A DNA stretch of 64,000 nucleotides from NCBI GenBank assembly GCA_945875845.1, contig CAMCMB010000021.1, positions 1 through 64,000 of the forward strand, given 5' to 3'. Shown here piece by piece: positions 6,506-15,845 of the stretch (the first letter of the stretch is position 1; every line of letters starts with the position of its first letter). A program made the position numbers and the translations under genes. The notes beneath the pieces are model-generated. The model ran no database searches. It had not been told where the DNA came from and saw nothing but the letters and a program-made list of their open reading frames with translations. Source of the stretch: Pirellula staleyi DSM 6068 (lineage in GTDB: Bacteria; Planctomycetota; Planctomycetia; Pirellulales; Pirellulaceae).

Positions 6506-8995
6506 CTACTCGATGAACCCGAACTCGTTTGTATTGAGCAATACCAAACACAGCTCAACCAATGTCCGAGTCGCTAAGAATTTTATGCAGGACTCTCGCT
6601 CATCTTCTCTAGGGTCTCGTTGCAAAGCGTGACGAAATCCTTGCGAGACCTGTTGTTCTACCTCCGTGGATGCGTTCTGGATCGTAGCCGCCATTCGTTC
6701 GGCTGCTTGCAAGGTAAGGCTACCATTCATCAAGGCCAATGACTGAGGCGCCACCATCGAGCTTTCGCGACGCCCGCAGGAAACCATGTTTTCCGGCAAA
6801 TCAAACGTTTCAAGCCATGGGATGCGAATCGTTCGTTTCTGGATTAAATACAAACTACGAACGGTTTGGTCGGATTCGGGGGATGGGTACCAGCCTTTGG
6901 TTTTGGTTGCATTGTCATCGAGGACAGCCGGATTGGCTGCCAACGTCTGCTCGTCTAGCGCGGGCCAAACAGGCGACCCGCCTGCTTTTTCCTGCAACAA
7001 GCCCGATACTTTCAAAATCGAGTCGCGAAGCTGTTCGGCGCTCATGCGCCGCAATTGGGAATGCAACGATCCGCGTCTCCCATTTTCAACCCGCGTTTCC
7101 TTCGCAATCGATTGCTGTTGATAAGTACTGCTTTGAGCAATCAACTTATGGATGTGCTTGAGTGACCAGCCGCTATCGATCAACTCGGAGGCAAGGTAGT
7201 CGAGCAATTCCGGGTGCGTCGGAGGTGAGCCGGTTACACCCAAGTCGTTTGGGGTCGCTACGATCCCTTCTCCAAAATAGCTTTGCCAAATGCGATTGAC
7301 GATCACTCTTGCAGTCCACGGATTATCACGCGACACAATCCAGCGAGCCAGCGTCAATCGTCGGCCCGTCGACGAAGGACTTTTGGGTGTGAGAATCGTT
7401 GGCGGATTCGGGAACAAGACGGATGGGAATCCTGGCTCCACAGGTTCTTTTGGCGAACGATGGTCTCCAGCTGCCAAAACAAAAATCGGTTGTACAGCAG
7501 TTGGCCCGTCCTGCATCAACAGCCCTTGGGTGAACGAACGCTTGGTTTGCTTCAGCGATTCGATCTTAGATTTTTCATTTGCAACGCTCTCGCGTTCTTC
7601 TGGCGTCATGCTCTCCTTGGCTTTGTTCTCGTCGATTTTTTCCGGTTGCCGAGCGATGACCGCGTTGACTATTGTCGCGATCATTTCATTGGATTGTTGG
7701 ATGGATTCGTCGATGAGCTTATTGTGCTGTCGAATGGCTTGCTGTTCGTCACTTAAATCGATAGGCACTTTGTCCGCGTGTTGACTGGCGGCGAAGAAAG
7801 CTCGCATGCGATAGTGGTCCGCATGCGAAAGCGGATCGGTCTTGTGATCGTGACATCGACAACAAGACATGGTTAGACCGAGCATGGCGCTGGCGGTTGT
7901 TTCCGTGAGGTCCGACAACAGTTCGGCTCGCGCGCGATCTTGCTCGTTAAACAACGCAGCAGCGTTGTCTTGAGGACCAAGTCGCAAATAACCGGTTGCG
8001 ATCAAACTATCTTGTTCCTCGATGTTCTTGGGGGGACCATCCAGCAATTCGTCTCCCGCCAATTGCTGCTCTACAAATTGGTCGTAAGCCATATCTCGAT
8101 TCAAAGCCCGAACAACATAGTCACGGTAGCGCCAAGCATTGGGCCTGAATTCATCCCAATCGAATCCATTGCTGTCGCTATATCGTACGACGTCCAGCCA
8201 TGTCCGCGCCCAATGGACTCCAAACTCGGGCGAAAGCATTCTGTCGTCTAACAAGCGATCGTATTTGTCGGGCGATGGGTCATGCATGTACATTTGAACT
8301 TGATCAAACGTTGGAGGCAAACCCGTTACATCGAGGAATACCCTCCGTAAAAGCGCTTGGTCGGACGCTCTCGGAGCAGGCGTGAATTCTTTTGCTTCCC
8401 AATGGGCTAACACAAAGCGATCGATCGGATTTCGGCACCATTGTATGTCGAGCACATCCGGAACAACGGGGCGCTCAATGGGTTGAAGAGACCATAAGTC
8501 CAGTCGATCACCCCCGAACAGAACGCGTATTGGGTTTTTGGAATCCGACCAGGCATCCCCTAGTTGGGAAGCGGCTTCTCCGTCCGTTGGCATGGTAGCG
8601 ACATCCGGTGGCCACTTGGCACCTGACTTCACCCAGGACTGAAGCACGGCAAGGTCGCTGGCATTCAAGGGACGCTTAGGAGGCATGACCAAATCGGCAT
8701 CCTTGTGCTCGACTCTGGCCAACAACATCGACTCCAAAGATAATTGATCCGTGTTTGCCGCTTTTTCAAGCACGGGTCCATTCTCACCGCCTGACCAAAG
8801 AAAACGGAGCGAGTCCAAACGAAGATTGGCTTCTTGCTTGTCTGGACCGTGGCAGGAAAAACATTCCCGACGCAAGAGCGAAATCGCAAGTCGATCAAGA
8901 TCGGGTTTGTCGTCGTCGGCGTTGGCTGACGGCAAAAACAGGACGGTAGCCAAAAGCCAAGATCGGAAACATCCCCATATCGATTCAAAATGCAT
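6506..8995 (-). CDS. PSCyt1/DUF1549/DUF1553 cytochrome c-like protein
   Basis: The 829-residue exported protein has a signal peptide (residues ~8-26). A PSCyt1 heme-binding domain follows, with C45-F-S-C48-H49, and then a DUF1549 region near residues 195-400 (NPIDRFVLAHWEAKEF, LLRRVFLDVTGLPPT, HWARTWLDVVRYSDSNGFDWDEFRPNAWRYRDYV). The C-terminal DUF1553 region includes RLTLARWIVSRDNPWTARV and RMSAEQLRDSILKVSGLL. These proteins are largely confined to planctomycetes and relatives; their substrate is unknown. The ATG at 8995 lies 5 bases after the DUF1501 stop, so the two genes form a tight operon. Confidence 0.93.
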   Translation of the reverse strand: MHFESIWGCFRSWLLATVLFLPSANADDDKPDLDRLAISLLRRECFSCHGPDKQEANLRLDSLRFLWSGGENGPVLEKAANTDQLSLESMLLARVEHKDADLVMPPKRPLNASDLAVLQSWVKSGAKWPPDVATMPTDGEAASQLGDAWSDSKNPIRVLFGGDRLDLWSLQPIERPVVPDVLDIQWCRNPIDRFVLAHWEAKEFTPAPRASDQALLRRVFLDVTGLPPTFDQVQMYMHDPSPDKYDRLLDDRMLSPEFGVHWARTWLDVVRYSDSNGFDWDEFRPNAWRYRDYVVRALNRDMAYDQFVEQQLAGDELLDGPPKNIEEQDSLIATGYLRLGPQDNAAALFNEQDRARAELLSDLTETTASAMLGLTMSCCRCHDHKTDPLSHADHYRMRAFFAASQHADKVPIDLSDEQQAIRQHNKLIDESIQQSNEMIATIVNAVIARQPEKIDENKAKESMTPEERESVANEKSKIESLKQTKRSFTQGLLMQDGPTAVQPIFVLAAGDHRSPKEPVEPGFPSVLFPNPPTILTPKSPSSTGRRLTLARWIVSRDNPWTARVIVNRIWQSYFGEGIVATPNDLGVTGSPPTHPELLDYLASELIDSGWSLKHIHKLIAQSSTYQQQSIAKETRVENGRRGSLHSQLRRMSAEQLRDSILKVSGLLQEKAGGSPVWPALDEQTLAANPAVLDDNATKTKGWYPSPESDQTVRSLYLIQKRTIRIPWLETFDLPENMVSCGRRESSMVAPQSLALMNGSLTLQAAERMAATIQNASTEVEQQVSQGFRHALQRDPREDERESCIKFLATRTLVELCLVLLNTNEFGFIE

Positions 8996-9000
8996 TGTGT

Positions 9001-10482
9001 CTACACCAACAGATCGAGAAGGGGTTGGGCGGTACCGGCGACACCTGTAATACGTTCGTCACGTCCGTTGACTTCAAACGAGAGATCCTCGAACTTGATC
9101 CCCATCGCGGTTAGGATGGTGGCGTGTAGGTCGCGAAACTGAATTGGGCGTTGGGTAGCCATCAGTCCAATCTCGTCGGTTGCCCCGATTCGCATTCCAG
9201 GCCGAACTCCGCCACCTGCCATCCAGAGGGTGAAGCCAGCGGCATTATGTTGTCGCCCTAAATCACCTTGCATCATGGGAGTCCGACCAAACTCGCTGGC
9301 CCAAACGACCAGGGTAGAGTCCAGCAAGCCGCGTTGTTTGAGATCGGCAAGAAGTCCCGCTACGGATTGGTCCGTCCAGCGAGCACGCGGATCATGATTG
9401 TCGCGCAGCTTGGCATGCGCGTCCCAGCCATCTTTGTCGGGCATGTCATACAATTGAACGAAACGAACGCCGCGTTCGACCAAGCGGCGGGCGAGCAAGC
9501 ACTTGCGAGCAAAGTTCTGCGTTCTCGGCTCGGGCTGATCGAGACCGTACAATTTGTGAATATGTTCGGGTTCGTCTTCGAAGTTACCCACTTGTAGGGC
9601 CGCCGACTGCATTCGATAAGCTAGTTCGTAGGTCGCCATTCGAGCATCGATCTCGGTGAAGCCAGCGTGGTTCTCGCGATGGATTTGATTGAGCCTCTGC
9701 ATCAAGTCGATGGATTCTCTCTGACCTGCCGCCAGCTTTTCCGAAGGTAACAAGTCCAACACCGGGAGACCGCGGTCGCGCAGGCGGGTCGGTTGAAAAG
9801 CAGGTGGAAGAAACCCGTTGCTATAGTTTGCGGCGCCACCGAGTGGGCCTGCATCAAAGAGAACGACATAGCCAGGCAAGTCTGTGTTTTCGGTACCGAG
9901 ACCGTAGGTAACCCAGGAGCCCAAGCTCGCTTTGCCCGCTCGAACATCGCCGGTGTGCAATTGGTAGCTGGCGGGCGCATGGTTGTTGGAGTCGGACTGC
10001 ATCGAGTAAATCAGGGAGATATCATCCACATGTTTAGCCATGTGAGGAAAAAGTTCGCTGACCCAAGTTCCGGTTTGGCCGTGTTGAGCAAAGGAATAGG
10101 GGCTTGCCATCAATTCGTCTTTGCAGCCGTGAAAAACGTTTGCATGTCGAGTTGCGTCGACTGCTTTGCGAATCGAGTCTGGCACGGGTTTCCCATTCAA
10201 GACTTGCAGGGTGGGTTTGAAGTCGAAGGTGTCGATTTGGGATGGGCCACCCACCATGAACAGAAAGATGACGGACTTTGCACGCGGAGCAAAATCTGGC
10301 TGTCTGGCTGCGAACGGATTCAATGGATCCATGGTTCGCAACCGCTTGAGAGAATCGCCCCCGAAACTCAACCGATGGTCCAGGGATTGCATGGCCAGCC
10401 AACCCAACCCCATTCCCATGCGGCTAAGGAAAAGACGTCGCTCAAGGGGCGGGAGGTTGTGGTACGAATCGAATTGTTTCAT
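9001..10482 (-). CDS. DUF1501 (sulfatase-like, alkaline phosphatase superfamily) protein
   Basis: At 493 aa from the Met at 10482 this fits the family's usual length. The N-terminus carries a twin-arginine motif, RRLFLSRMGMGLG, so Tat export is likely. Family signatures are FLFMVGGPSQIDTFDFKP near residue 62-80, HQGYxx-like segments, WDAHAKLRDNH, LVVWASEFGRTPMMQG and GRQHNAAGFTLWMAGGGVRPGM, then a terminal GIKFEDLSFEVNGRDERIT. The reading frame stays open upstream to 10611, but that extension lacks family similarity and would bury the Tat motif. It precedes the PSCyt1 gene; many planctomycetes have these two in the opposite order. The enzymatic role is not known. Confidence 0.93.
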   Translation of the reverse strand: MKQFDSYHNLPPLERRLFLSRMGMGLGWLAMQSLDHRLSFGGDSLKRLRTMDPLNPFAARQPDFAPRAKSVIFLFMVGGPSQIDTFDFKPTLQVLNGKPVPDSIRKAVDATRHANVFHGCKDELMASPYSFAQHGQTGTWVSELFPHMAKHVDDISLIYSMQSDSNNHAPASYQLHTGDVRAGKASLGSWVTYGLGTENTDLPGYVVLFDAGPLGGAANYSNGFLPPAFQPTRLRDRGLPVLDLLPSEKLAAGQRESIDLMQRLNQIHRENHAGFTEIDARMATYELAYRMQSAALQVGNFEDEPEHIHKLYGLDQPEPRTQNFARKCLLARRLVERGVRFVQLYDMPDKDGWDAHAKLRDNHDPRARWTDQSVAGLLADLKQRGLLDSTLVVWASEFGRTPMMQGDLGRQHNAAGFTLWMAGGGVRPGMRIGATDEIGLMATQRPIQFRDLHATILTAMGIKFEDLSFEVNGRDERITGVAGTAQPLLDLLV

Positions 10483-11065
10483 GCCGCGAGCAAGCAACCA
10501 TGTTGCGGAGGGACAACCATGAAAACGCTGGATAAAACGTTTTAGAGGCTTTTCAATATAGCCTAAAGATGGGATCCAGTCCAATAAAGGACGCCCGTCT
10601 CGACCGTGCATCTTTCGGAGTCGATCCTAACATGGGCAGTCAGGTAGGCTAGCCAAGTCAGGCGGTGCGACGATCAGCGGCCTCGATTAGCCACAAAACA
10701 TAACAAATCCCCAGGGCAAGCCTGGGGTATTCGAATCCCGCCCCTCATAAAGCCAGGTGGCATGCATTGAATGCCCTTGGGTTTACCCCAGGGGATCGTT
10801 ACCCTCATGCTAGGGCGAAGGTCAATTACCACTGGCGTAAAGCCAGATGGCATGCATTGAATGCCCTTGGGTTTATCCCAGGGGATCGTTACCCTTCATG
10901 CTAGGGTGAAGGTCAATTACCACTGGCGTAAAGCCAGATGGCATGCATTGAATGCCCCTGGGTTTTTATCCCTGGGACTAAGGTACGAATTGCGGTAGTT
11001 ATCAAACCAGATTCGGGGCCCTTTCAACGGAAGATTACGCCGACACACCAAACCAGCAATTGTCG
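10483..11065. other. Intergenic stretch between two minus-strand genes
   Basis: Apart from the 90-bp repeats, a hairpin near 10708-10725 (ccccagggcaagcctgggg) may be related to the same family. No gene was found. The minus-strand DUF1501 promoter should lie just above 10482 or 10611, but no clear -35/-10 pair was seen. Confidence 0.5.
10749..10979. repeat. Tandem 90-bp repeats, three copies (last partial)
   Basis: Units begin at 10749, 10839 and 10929, an exact 90-base period. Each unit holds aaagccag(a/g)tggcatgcat, a palindromic cccttgggttta(c/t)cccaggg-type hairpin and a second hairpin around catgctaggg(c/t)gaaggtc. Single copies occur at 21201-21328, inverted at 36198-36306, and partial inverted at 36437-36480. 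Confidence 0.9.
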
Positions 11066-12343
11066 CTATCCAAGCAAGTTCGGAACCTTAACCTTAAAAA
11101 GAAAACCCACTGCGTCGCCCTTACCCGGCCCAATCCCCATCAGAAAGAGCTCGCCCGTTCTGTGACAATAATCGGGGGAAAATCCAGTTACAAACGCACC
11201 GTCAACCTTGATTGGCTTGCATGATACGAATGAATTAGGTCTATCGCCCTCTCGTAGTATAAAAACAGAAGGCCCAGGTTTTTCTTGGTTATGTAGGCAC
11301 GCCACCGCATAACCAGTATTGCTAGCGCCTGGACCTACTATTGGTGAGATACTTCGCAAGGAGCCTCTAAAATCGGCAGGAATCTCGACCTCCTGCGGAG
11401 GCCCCCATTCTTCGTGGACACTATTGCGAGTTAAAACAACCTGCTCAAAACCCCTTTCAACCTGTCGATCGCAATATAGCCGGGTTGCGTCGCCTGATAG
11501 TCTAGGGGATGACAAGAGCCCATCTTTTTTCACGGTGGTGATGGCACGCGGTCGTAAAAATGGTGCATCGGGCGTAATTCGTCCTATACCGTAAAGTGCA
11601 TCACCATCAAAGAAGACCACCAGCATACGACTTGAGCTTATGGAGAATTCCTTTGCGGTGAACAGACTCTTTGGATTCCTAAATGGCTCTTCGACGGTAT
11701 CTCTCTCGGCTACGTACACAACAGCGGCTGAGTTGCTAGAAGAGGTAGATGACCAGAAGAACTGGCGCCCCCCGAAATGGACACACGGCGATTTCTGGAC
11801 ATAAGCCTTGGGAAGCTCTAAAAGCGCGCCCTCTCTCGAAGAAGGCTGTTTCTGCCCTCTAGGGAGCCCCGCCACCTCAGCTTCATCAGGGTTGCCACTA
11901 ACTTCAATTCGGGAGACGAAATTTTGGGGATTTCTGACAAGCTTTATTACGTCGTGACCAGGTCTGATGTCTTCAAAATTTCCGCGCTTACCGTTTACGT
12001 ATACCGTAACCGTTTGGAGTACTCTTAATTCTCCTTCCGAGAATGAGATTGAACGAGCAGCGGAGTCAACCGACACCACTTTTGTAAGTTTTGTTCGGTC
12101 TTCGGCTAGGCCACTTGATAGTGGACCAAAAATCTCGCTATACCCTACGGCACCGAATGCAGTAGCTGCCTGGAGGAAGCGTCTGCGATCGCGCTTAGTC
12201 CGTGTGCCGGTGATTACCGAAGAGCTCGCTGTCCCTGAATGCGAACTTTCTATGAGAGAAGCGCTTTCGACCAAATCGACGTGAGATGGCATGGTTAATG
12301 CCAACGCTTGGTCTTGTTGGGAGGTTTTTGGAGTCCGGGTCAT
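11066..12343 (-). CDS. Hypothetical exported protein with Tat-like signal and propeller-like repeats
   Basis: Starting at the ATG at 12343, preceded by a good AGGAG site, the protein has 425 aa. A long polar N-region leads to RDRRRFLQAATAFGAVG at residues ~51-67, a Tat-type signal. The rest is beta-rich with repeated phrases such as SPRLSGDATRLYCDRQ, RSISPIVGP and TGFSPDYCHRTGELFLMG, spaced ~50 residues apart, like PD40/WD40-type propeller blades. The family was not recognised. It lies alone between repeat clusters, and no function is proposed. Confidence 0.6.
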   Translation of the reverse strand: MTRTPKTSQQDQALALTMPSHVDLVESASLIESSHSGTASSSVITGTRTKRDRRRFLQAATAFGAVGYSEIFGPLSSGLAEDRTKLTKVVSVDSAARSISFSEGELRVLQTVTVYVNGKRGNFEDIRPGHDVIKLVRNPQNFVSRIEVSGNPDEAEVAGLPRGQKQPSSREGALLELPKAYVQKSPCVHFGGRQFFWSSTSSSNSAAVVYVAERDTVEEPFRNPKSLFTAKEFSISSSRMLVVFFDGDALYGIGRITPDAPFLRPRAITTVKKDGLLSSPRLSGDATRLYCDRQVERGFEQVVLTRNSVHEEWGPPQEVEIPADFRGSLRSISPIVGPGASNTGYAVACLHNQEKPGPSVFILREGDRPNSFVSCKPIKVDGAFVTGFSPDYCHRTGELFLMGIGPGKGDAVGFLFKVKVPNLLG

Positions 12344-12944
12344 GTGTGCTCCTGTAGGCAAAAGAGTATTTCCGCTCCGCCAGTCAACCTGGAGATATAC
12401 CAAAATACCGCAGGCTTGTCCTGCTGGAATTTTATGTTTTTTGGCTAATCAAAGCGGGAATGCCTCCGAGGTGGTGGACTTTGATCGAGATCCAAGGCCG
12501 CGTGAACTCTCCCAATGTTTTGTTACAGCTTGATCTCGGTGTAGTGGATCTTGCTAAAGAGTGACAAATTGATCTAGCCCAACGGGCTTTCACAATCTAG
12601 CCCAGGGCAGAGCGAAGCGCCGCCCTGGGTACCCGCACACCAAATCCCGTTGCCCTGAAGGGGCAAAATGAACTAGACGTATTGCCCTTTCAGGGCGACG
12701 AACCGTGTTTTCCACGTAACCCAGGGCGACGCTTCGCTCTGCCCTGGGCTGTTATCTTGATGCCCCATTTGGGGCGTTGGACGCGTGTTGCCGAGAACTT
12801 ACAGTTGCCGAGTTTTTTCGGTTTCCGAAAATGCTCTGAGAGCTTTAACGAACTTGATTCCGCAACGTAACCCAGGGCGACGCTTCGCTTTGCCCTGGGC
12901 TTTCATCTTGATGCCCCATTCGGGGCGTTGGCTGTCTCAAAGCA
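12344..12944. repeat. Intergenic cluster of 'cccaggg...ccctggg' palindromic repeats
   Basis: Three related palindromes sit at 12601-12630, 12719-12749 and 12870-12900, each built from cccagggc, agagcgaagcg or its complement, and gccctggg. The latter two are each followed by an identical-type tail, cttgatgccccatttggggcgttgg (to 12780 and 12931), itself a second hairpin. The rest of the stretch shows no gene. Confidence 0.85.
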
Positions 12945-13685
12945 CTAGTTGAGAATACCTGCTTGCAGAGCCGCGACAACTTCTTCGCCATGGATCAAAA
13001 CGTCGACATCGGTGAAGATCTTTTTTACCGTTCCGTCAACACCAATGATAAACGTCGTGCGTTTCGCGATCGGGGTGTTGTTGATTTCGGTAAGGGCACC
13101 GTAGGCCGTGGTCACCTTGCGATCGCTATCTGCGAGGATATCAAAATTGAGAGTATGGGTCGAGGAAAAGTCATTGTGTGATTTCACATTGTCCAAACTG
13201 ACACCAATCACTTCGGCCCCTAAGGACTCGATTTGGGACTTGCGGTTGCTAAAGTCCAAAGCCTCAACGGTGCATCCGGGCGTGTTGTCTTTTGGATAAA
13301 AATAAAGCACCACCGCTTTGCGTCCAAGGAACGAACTCAGATCGACAATCTCGCCATCTTGATTTGGCAATCGAACGGCTGGGGCAACCGATCCGACGGA
13401 CACTCGGTTCATGGAATTGATCACAATCAATGCGTCGATTGGACTCAAGCTCCCGTCTCCATTGACATCGATCATGGAACCCACGTAGTTGGCGGGCTTG
13501 CTCGGGAGTACGCGAGTCCCATTCAGATTGATATCGTTGATCACGATAAGTGCATCCAGCGGTTCAACGAATCCGGACGCGTTTACGTCGAGACGATTGA
13601 CTGCGTTTTGCCAATCGGCCGCGCACATGTGGCGGTTTTCCAAAGTCTCAAACGACCTTAGAAGTCGATTTTTGCGTGCCATCAT
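12945..13685 (-). CDS. Dockerin-like repeats fused to a Bcp/PrxQ-type peroxiredoxin
   Basis: The 246-residue protein has three parts. Residues 1-23 include RSFETLENRHMCAA, resembling planctomycete N-terminal motifs of secreted Ca-binding proteins. Residues ~30-93 hold two dockerin-type repeats (RLDVNASGFVEPLDALIVIN and MIDVNGDGSLSPIDALIVIN), with the spacing of Ca-binding loops. Residues ~97-246 are an AhpC-TSA/Bcp peroxiredoxin with peroxidatic C138 in NTPGCTVEA. The position five residues later, where many PrxQ proteins carry the resolving Cys, is Leu143, so this looks like a 1-Cys form. It probably reduces peroxides or lipid hydroperoxides outside the cytoplasm. It is monocistronic. Confidence 0.88.
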   Translation of the reverse strand: MMARKNRLLRSFETLENRHMCAADWQNAVNRLDVNASGFVEPLDALIVINDINLNGTRVLPSKPANYVGSMIDVNGDGSLSPIDALIVINSMNRVSVGSVAPAVRLPNQDGEIVDLSSFLGRKAVVLYFYPKDNTPGCTVEALDFSNRKSQIESLGAEVIGVSLDNVKSHNDFSSTHTLNFDILADSDRKVTTAYGALTEINNTPIAKRTTFIIGVDGTVKKIFTDVDVLIHGEEVVAALQAGILN

Positions 13686-14002
13686 TAAATTCGTTTCTGT
13701 AAATCAGCGAGGCAACCCGATCGTTTTCTCCCTTCAATGTACGAAATTACCGGATCGATTGTGGCTCTTTTGCTCTGGCTTTTCAAGTTCAATCCAAAAG
13801 GGAATGGATTTCTCGGGGGGTGAGGCCGGTGAGGCCACCCCCGTAAACATGTTTTCATAGGCTTTTTCAACCCATTCCTTGCTTGGGAGGGTGAGGCTCC
13901 TGCCGAACCGTGGCGTAAATAGCTCGGCAGGAGCCTCGCTCTCCCAAAAGGTGGGCCAATGTTCTACCAGCGAGTTCAACAAACGATCAGTACATACTTA
14001 GA
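13686..14002. repeat. Intergenic 'ggctcctgccga' family repeat (13829-13950)
   Basis: The element has gaggccaccc, aaacatgtttt, attccttgcttgggagg, then gtgaggctcctgccgaac and its inverted match gctcggcaggagcctcgctc. Related copies are at 32160-32313 (inverted), 43208-43385 and 62895-62972. No gene was found between the peroxiredoxin gene and the YTV terminators. Confidence 0.8.
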
Positions 14003-14048
14003 AACGAAAAAACGGCTGGTGCCACAGGGGCATCAGCCGTTTCGTTTT
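14003..14048 (-). terminator. Rho-independent terminator downstream of the YTV gene
   Basis: A strong stem pairs cggctggtgcc at about 14013-14023 with gggcatcagccg at about 14028-14039. On the minus strand it is followed by a T-rich run. A second, perfect 12-bp hairpin (tttgcgttgctg / cagcaacgcaaa) lies nearer the gene at 14082-14114 without a T run. Confidence 0.7.
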
Positions 14049-14150
14049 TATCGACTCGATTATCCATTTCGTTGTCACGGATTTGCGTTGCTGCTGGGTC
14101 GTCAGCAACGCAAAAGGTTCAACTTAGGAATCGTCGTCCGTGACTAAGAA

Positions 14151-15845
14151 CTAGCAACCGCAGGCTGGAACTGCATTGCTTCCGCAATCAGAAGCTGTCG
14201 AACCGCAACCGCTGTTGCATCCGCCATGGCACTTTAGACCACGGAGCAGGCCTCGGAGGCGACCATTGAACAGGCCGTTACCCAAACCATTTCCATTGCC
14301 GTTACCGTTGCAGTTGCAATTTCCGCTACCGTTGCCGTTACCGATGTCAGCACCGTTACCGCAGGATACGGTTACTGGGACTTCTTCGCAGACAGTCCGA
14401 GCGACGCATCGTGTGTAGGTGTAAGGAACTTGGACTTGGACGCACTTGGCAACTTTGACAGTTGTGCAGTAAGGAACTGCTTTGCAAACTGTGTAAGGAA
14501 CCATCTTGGTGCGGCACTCGGTTGTCATCTTGCAAGTGGTGTAGGTGTAAGGAACGCTCTTTTCTTCGCAAACTGTGTTGCAAACTGTGTAGCAAACGTC
14601 CTTAACTCTTTGCTCGCACACCATTCGGCAGGTCTTGTAGCATACAGTCTTTTGACGGCATTCTGGGACCATTCGGCATGTTGTGTAGGTGCATACCTTG
14701 CTCTTTGGCTCGCAGACGATCGTGCAGGTCGTGTAGTTAACCGTCTTGGTACGGCATTCTGGGACCATACGGCACGTTGTGCAGGATACAGTCTTGCTGC
14801 GGGTCTCTGGAACCAACTTGCATGTTGTGTGCGTAACAGTCTTTGTACGGCACTCAGGAACGCACTTGGTAACAGTGTAAGGAACAACTTTGGTCAAGCA
14901 TTCGGTTTCGTACCTAACGCAGTTGATTTCCTTGGTTTCGCAGCTTGGAACCCAAACCTTTTTGCAAATCGTCTTCGGTGGGCATTGAACGCATTCAACT
15001 CGGCAAGCGCCTGGGCAATAGACGTTTTTGCAAGTCGAAGGATCGAATGTCCAAGTACCTGGTTCTTGAATCGTCTTGCGGACGATAGGACCAGCAACTT
15101 CTTCCGAAGTCGTTTCCCAACTTCCACCGTTGACCGTGATGGTCTTGGTGTAGTTGACAGGCTTGGTAACAGTGTAGTTAACCGTTCGTTCTCGGGTCTC
15201 GGTAACTGGAACCATCACCGTGTAGTTGATGACATGGTCATGGTTTTCCATAACCTTATTCATCACTGTGTAGTTGACAACCTTTTCGATGGTTTCACGA
15301 ACAGGCGTCATTACGGTGTAGTTCACTTCTTTCGAGTGTGTTTCGTACACAGGTCGTTTGACTGTGTAGTTGATCACCTTCTCGTGTGTTTCCCGAACTG
15401 GAACGTTGACGGTGTAGTTGATAACCTTGCTATGAGTCTCGTAGACTGGGCGCGATACGTTGTACGTAACTTGCTTGGTACGGGTCTCGTAAACAGGTCG
15501 CTTCACAGTGTAGTTGCGAACACCGGTGTGTGTTTCGCGGACTGGAACGTTGACGGTATAAGAAACTTCTTTCTGAAGCGTTTCTCGTTCGTAACGAACC
15601 TTATTCACCGTCTGGTCTTCGTACACGACTTGGTTAACGGTCTTGGTGCCGGTAACTGTCTCGGGTTCGTAGACGGTTTTTCTAACAGTTTTCATAACGG
15701 TATAAGTTGTTGGACCACAAGAGTCAACAACGTTGCATCCGCAATTTTCGTAGCTGATCGCGCCGTTATAAGCAGCCTGAGCAGCACCAGCGCCGAAAGC
15801 GGACAGCATAGCCGCTAGTGCTGGAAGAGCCAAAAGTTTTTTCAT
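14151..15845 (-). CDS. YTV-repeat, cysteine-rich cell envelope protein
   Basis: A 564-residue exported repeat protein. The signal peptide is MKKLLALPALAAMLSAF with AQA before the likely cut. Residues ~30-260 consist of ~20-residue repeats of the type NYTV-x-x-PVYETH/R-x-K-x-V. Residues ~270-480 switch to cysteine-rich repeats of the same period (TTCRMVPECRTKTV and variants). The tail, ~490-564, is Gly/Asn-rich and then ends in spaced cysteines. YTV repeats are known from planctomycete cell-wall proteins, so a disulfide-linked envelope layer is likely. The ATG at 15845 has an AAGGAG site at good spacing; the ATG at 15851 is too close to it. Terminator hairpins follow the gene. Confidence 0.88.
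   Translation of the reverse strand: MKKLLALPALAAMLSAFGAGAAQAAYNGAISYENCGCNVVDSCGPTTYTVMKTVRKTVYEPETVTGTKTVNQVVYEDQTVNKVRYERETLQKEVSYTVNVPVRETHTGVRNYTVKRPVYETRTKQVTYNVSRPVYETHSKVINYTVNVPVRETHEKVINYTVKRPVYETHSKEVNYTVMTPVRETIEKVVNYTVMNKVMENHDHVINYTVMVPVTETRERTVNYTVTKPVNYTKTITVNGGSWETTSEEVAGPIVRKTIQEPGTWTFDPSTCKNVYCPGACRVECVQCPPKTICKKVWVPSCETKEINCVRYETECLTKVVPYTVTKCVPECRTKTVTHTTCKLVPETRSKTVSCTTCRMVPECRTKTVNYTTCTIVCEPKSKVCTYTTCRMVPECRQKTVCYKTCRMVCEQRVKDVCYTVCNTVCEEKSVPYTYTTCKMTTECRTKMVPYTVCKAVPYCTTVKVAKCVQVQVPYTYTRCVARTVCEEVPVTVSCGNGADIGNGNGSGNCNCNGNGNGNGLGNGLFNGRLRGLLRGLKCHGGCNSGCGSTASDCGSNAVPACGC

Noticed and set aside
9793-10545. 250-residue open frame antisense to the DUF1501 gene
   Set aside because: It overlaps a well-supported gene and shows no recognisable domain.
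10715-10740. T-loop-like ggtattcgaatccc hinting at a tRNA
   Set aside because: The arms flanking the loop do not pair and no acceptor or anticodon stem could be built around it.
10749-10979. Tandem repeats as a possible CRISPR array
   Set aside because: The whole 90-base unit is repeated with no unique spacers, and single copies are scattered over the window; no cas genes are present.
12682-12870. 62-residue plus-strand frame between two repeat clusters
   Set aside because: It is made largely of palindromic repeat sequence and has no ribosome binding site of note.
14430-15818. 462-residue open frame antisense to the YTV gene
   Set aside because: It is a by-product of the repetitive codon pattern of the YTV gene, has low complexity (F/V/N-rich) and no start signal or family match.
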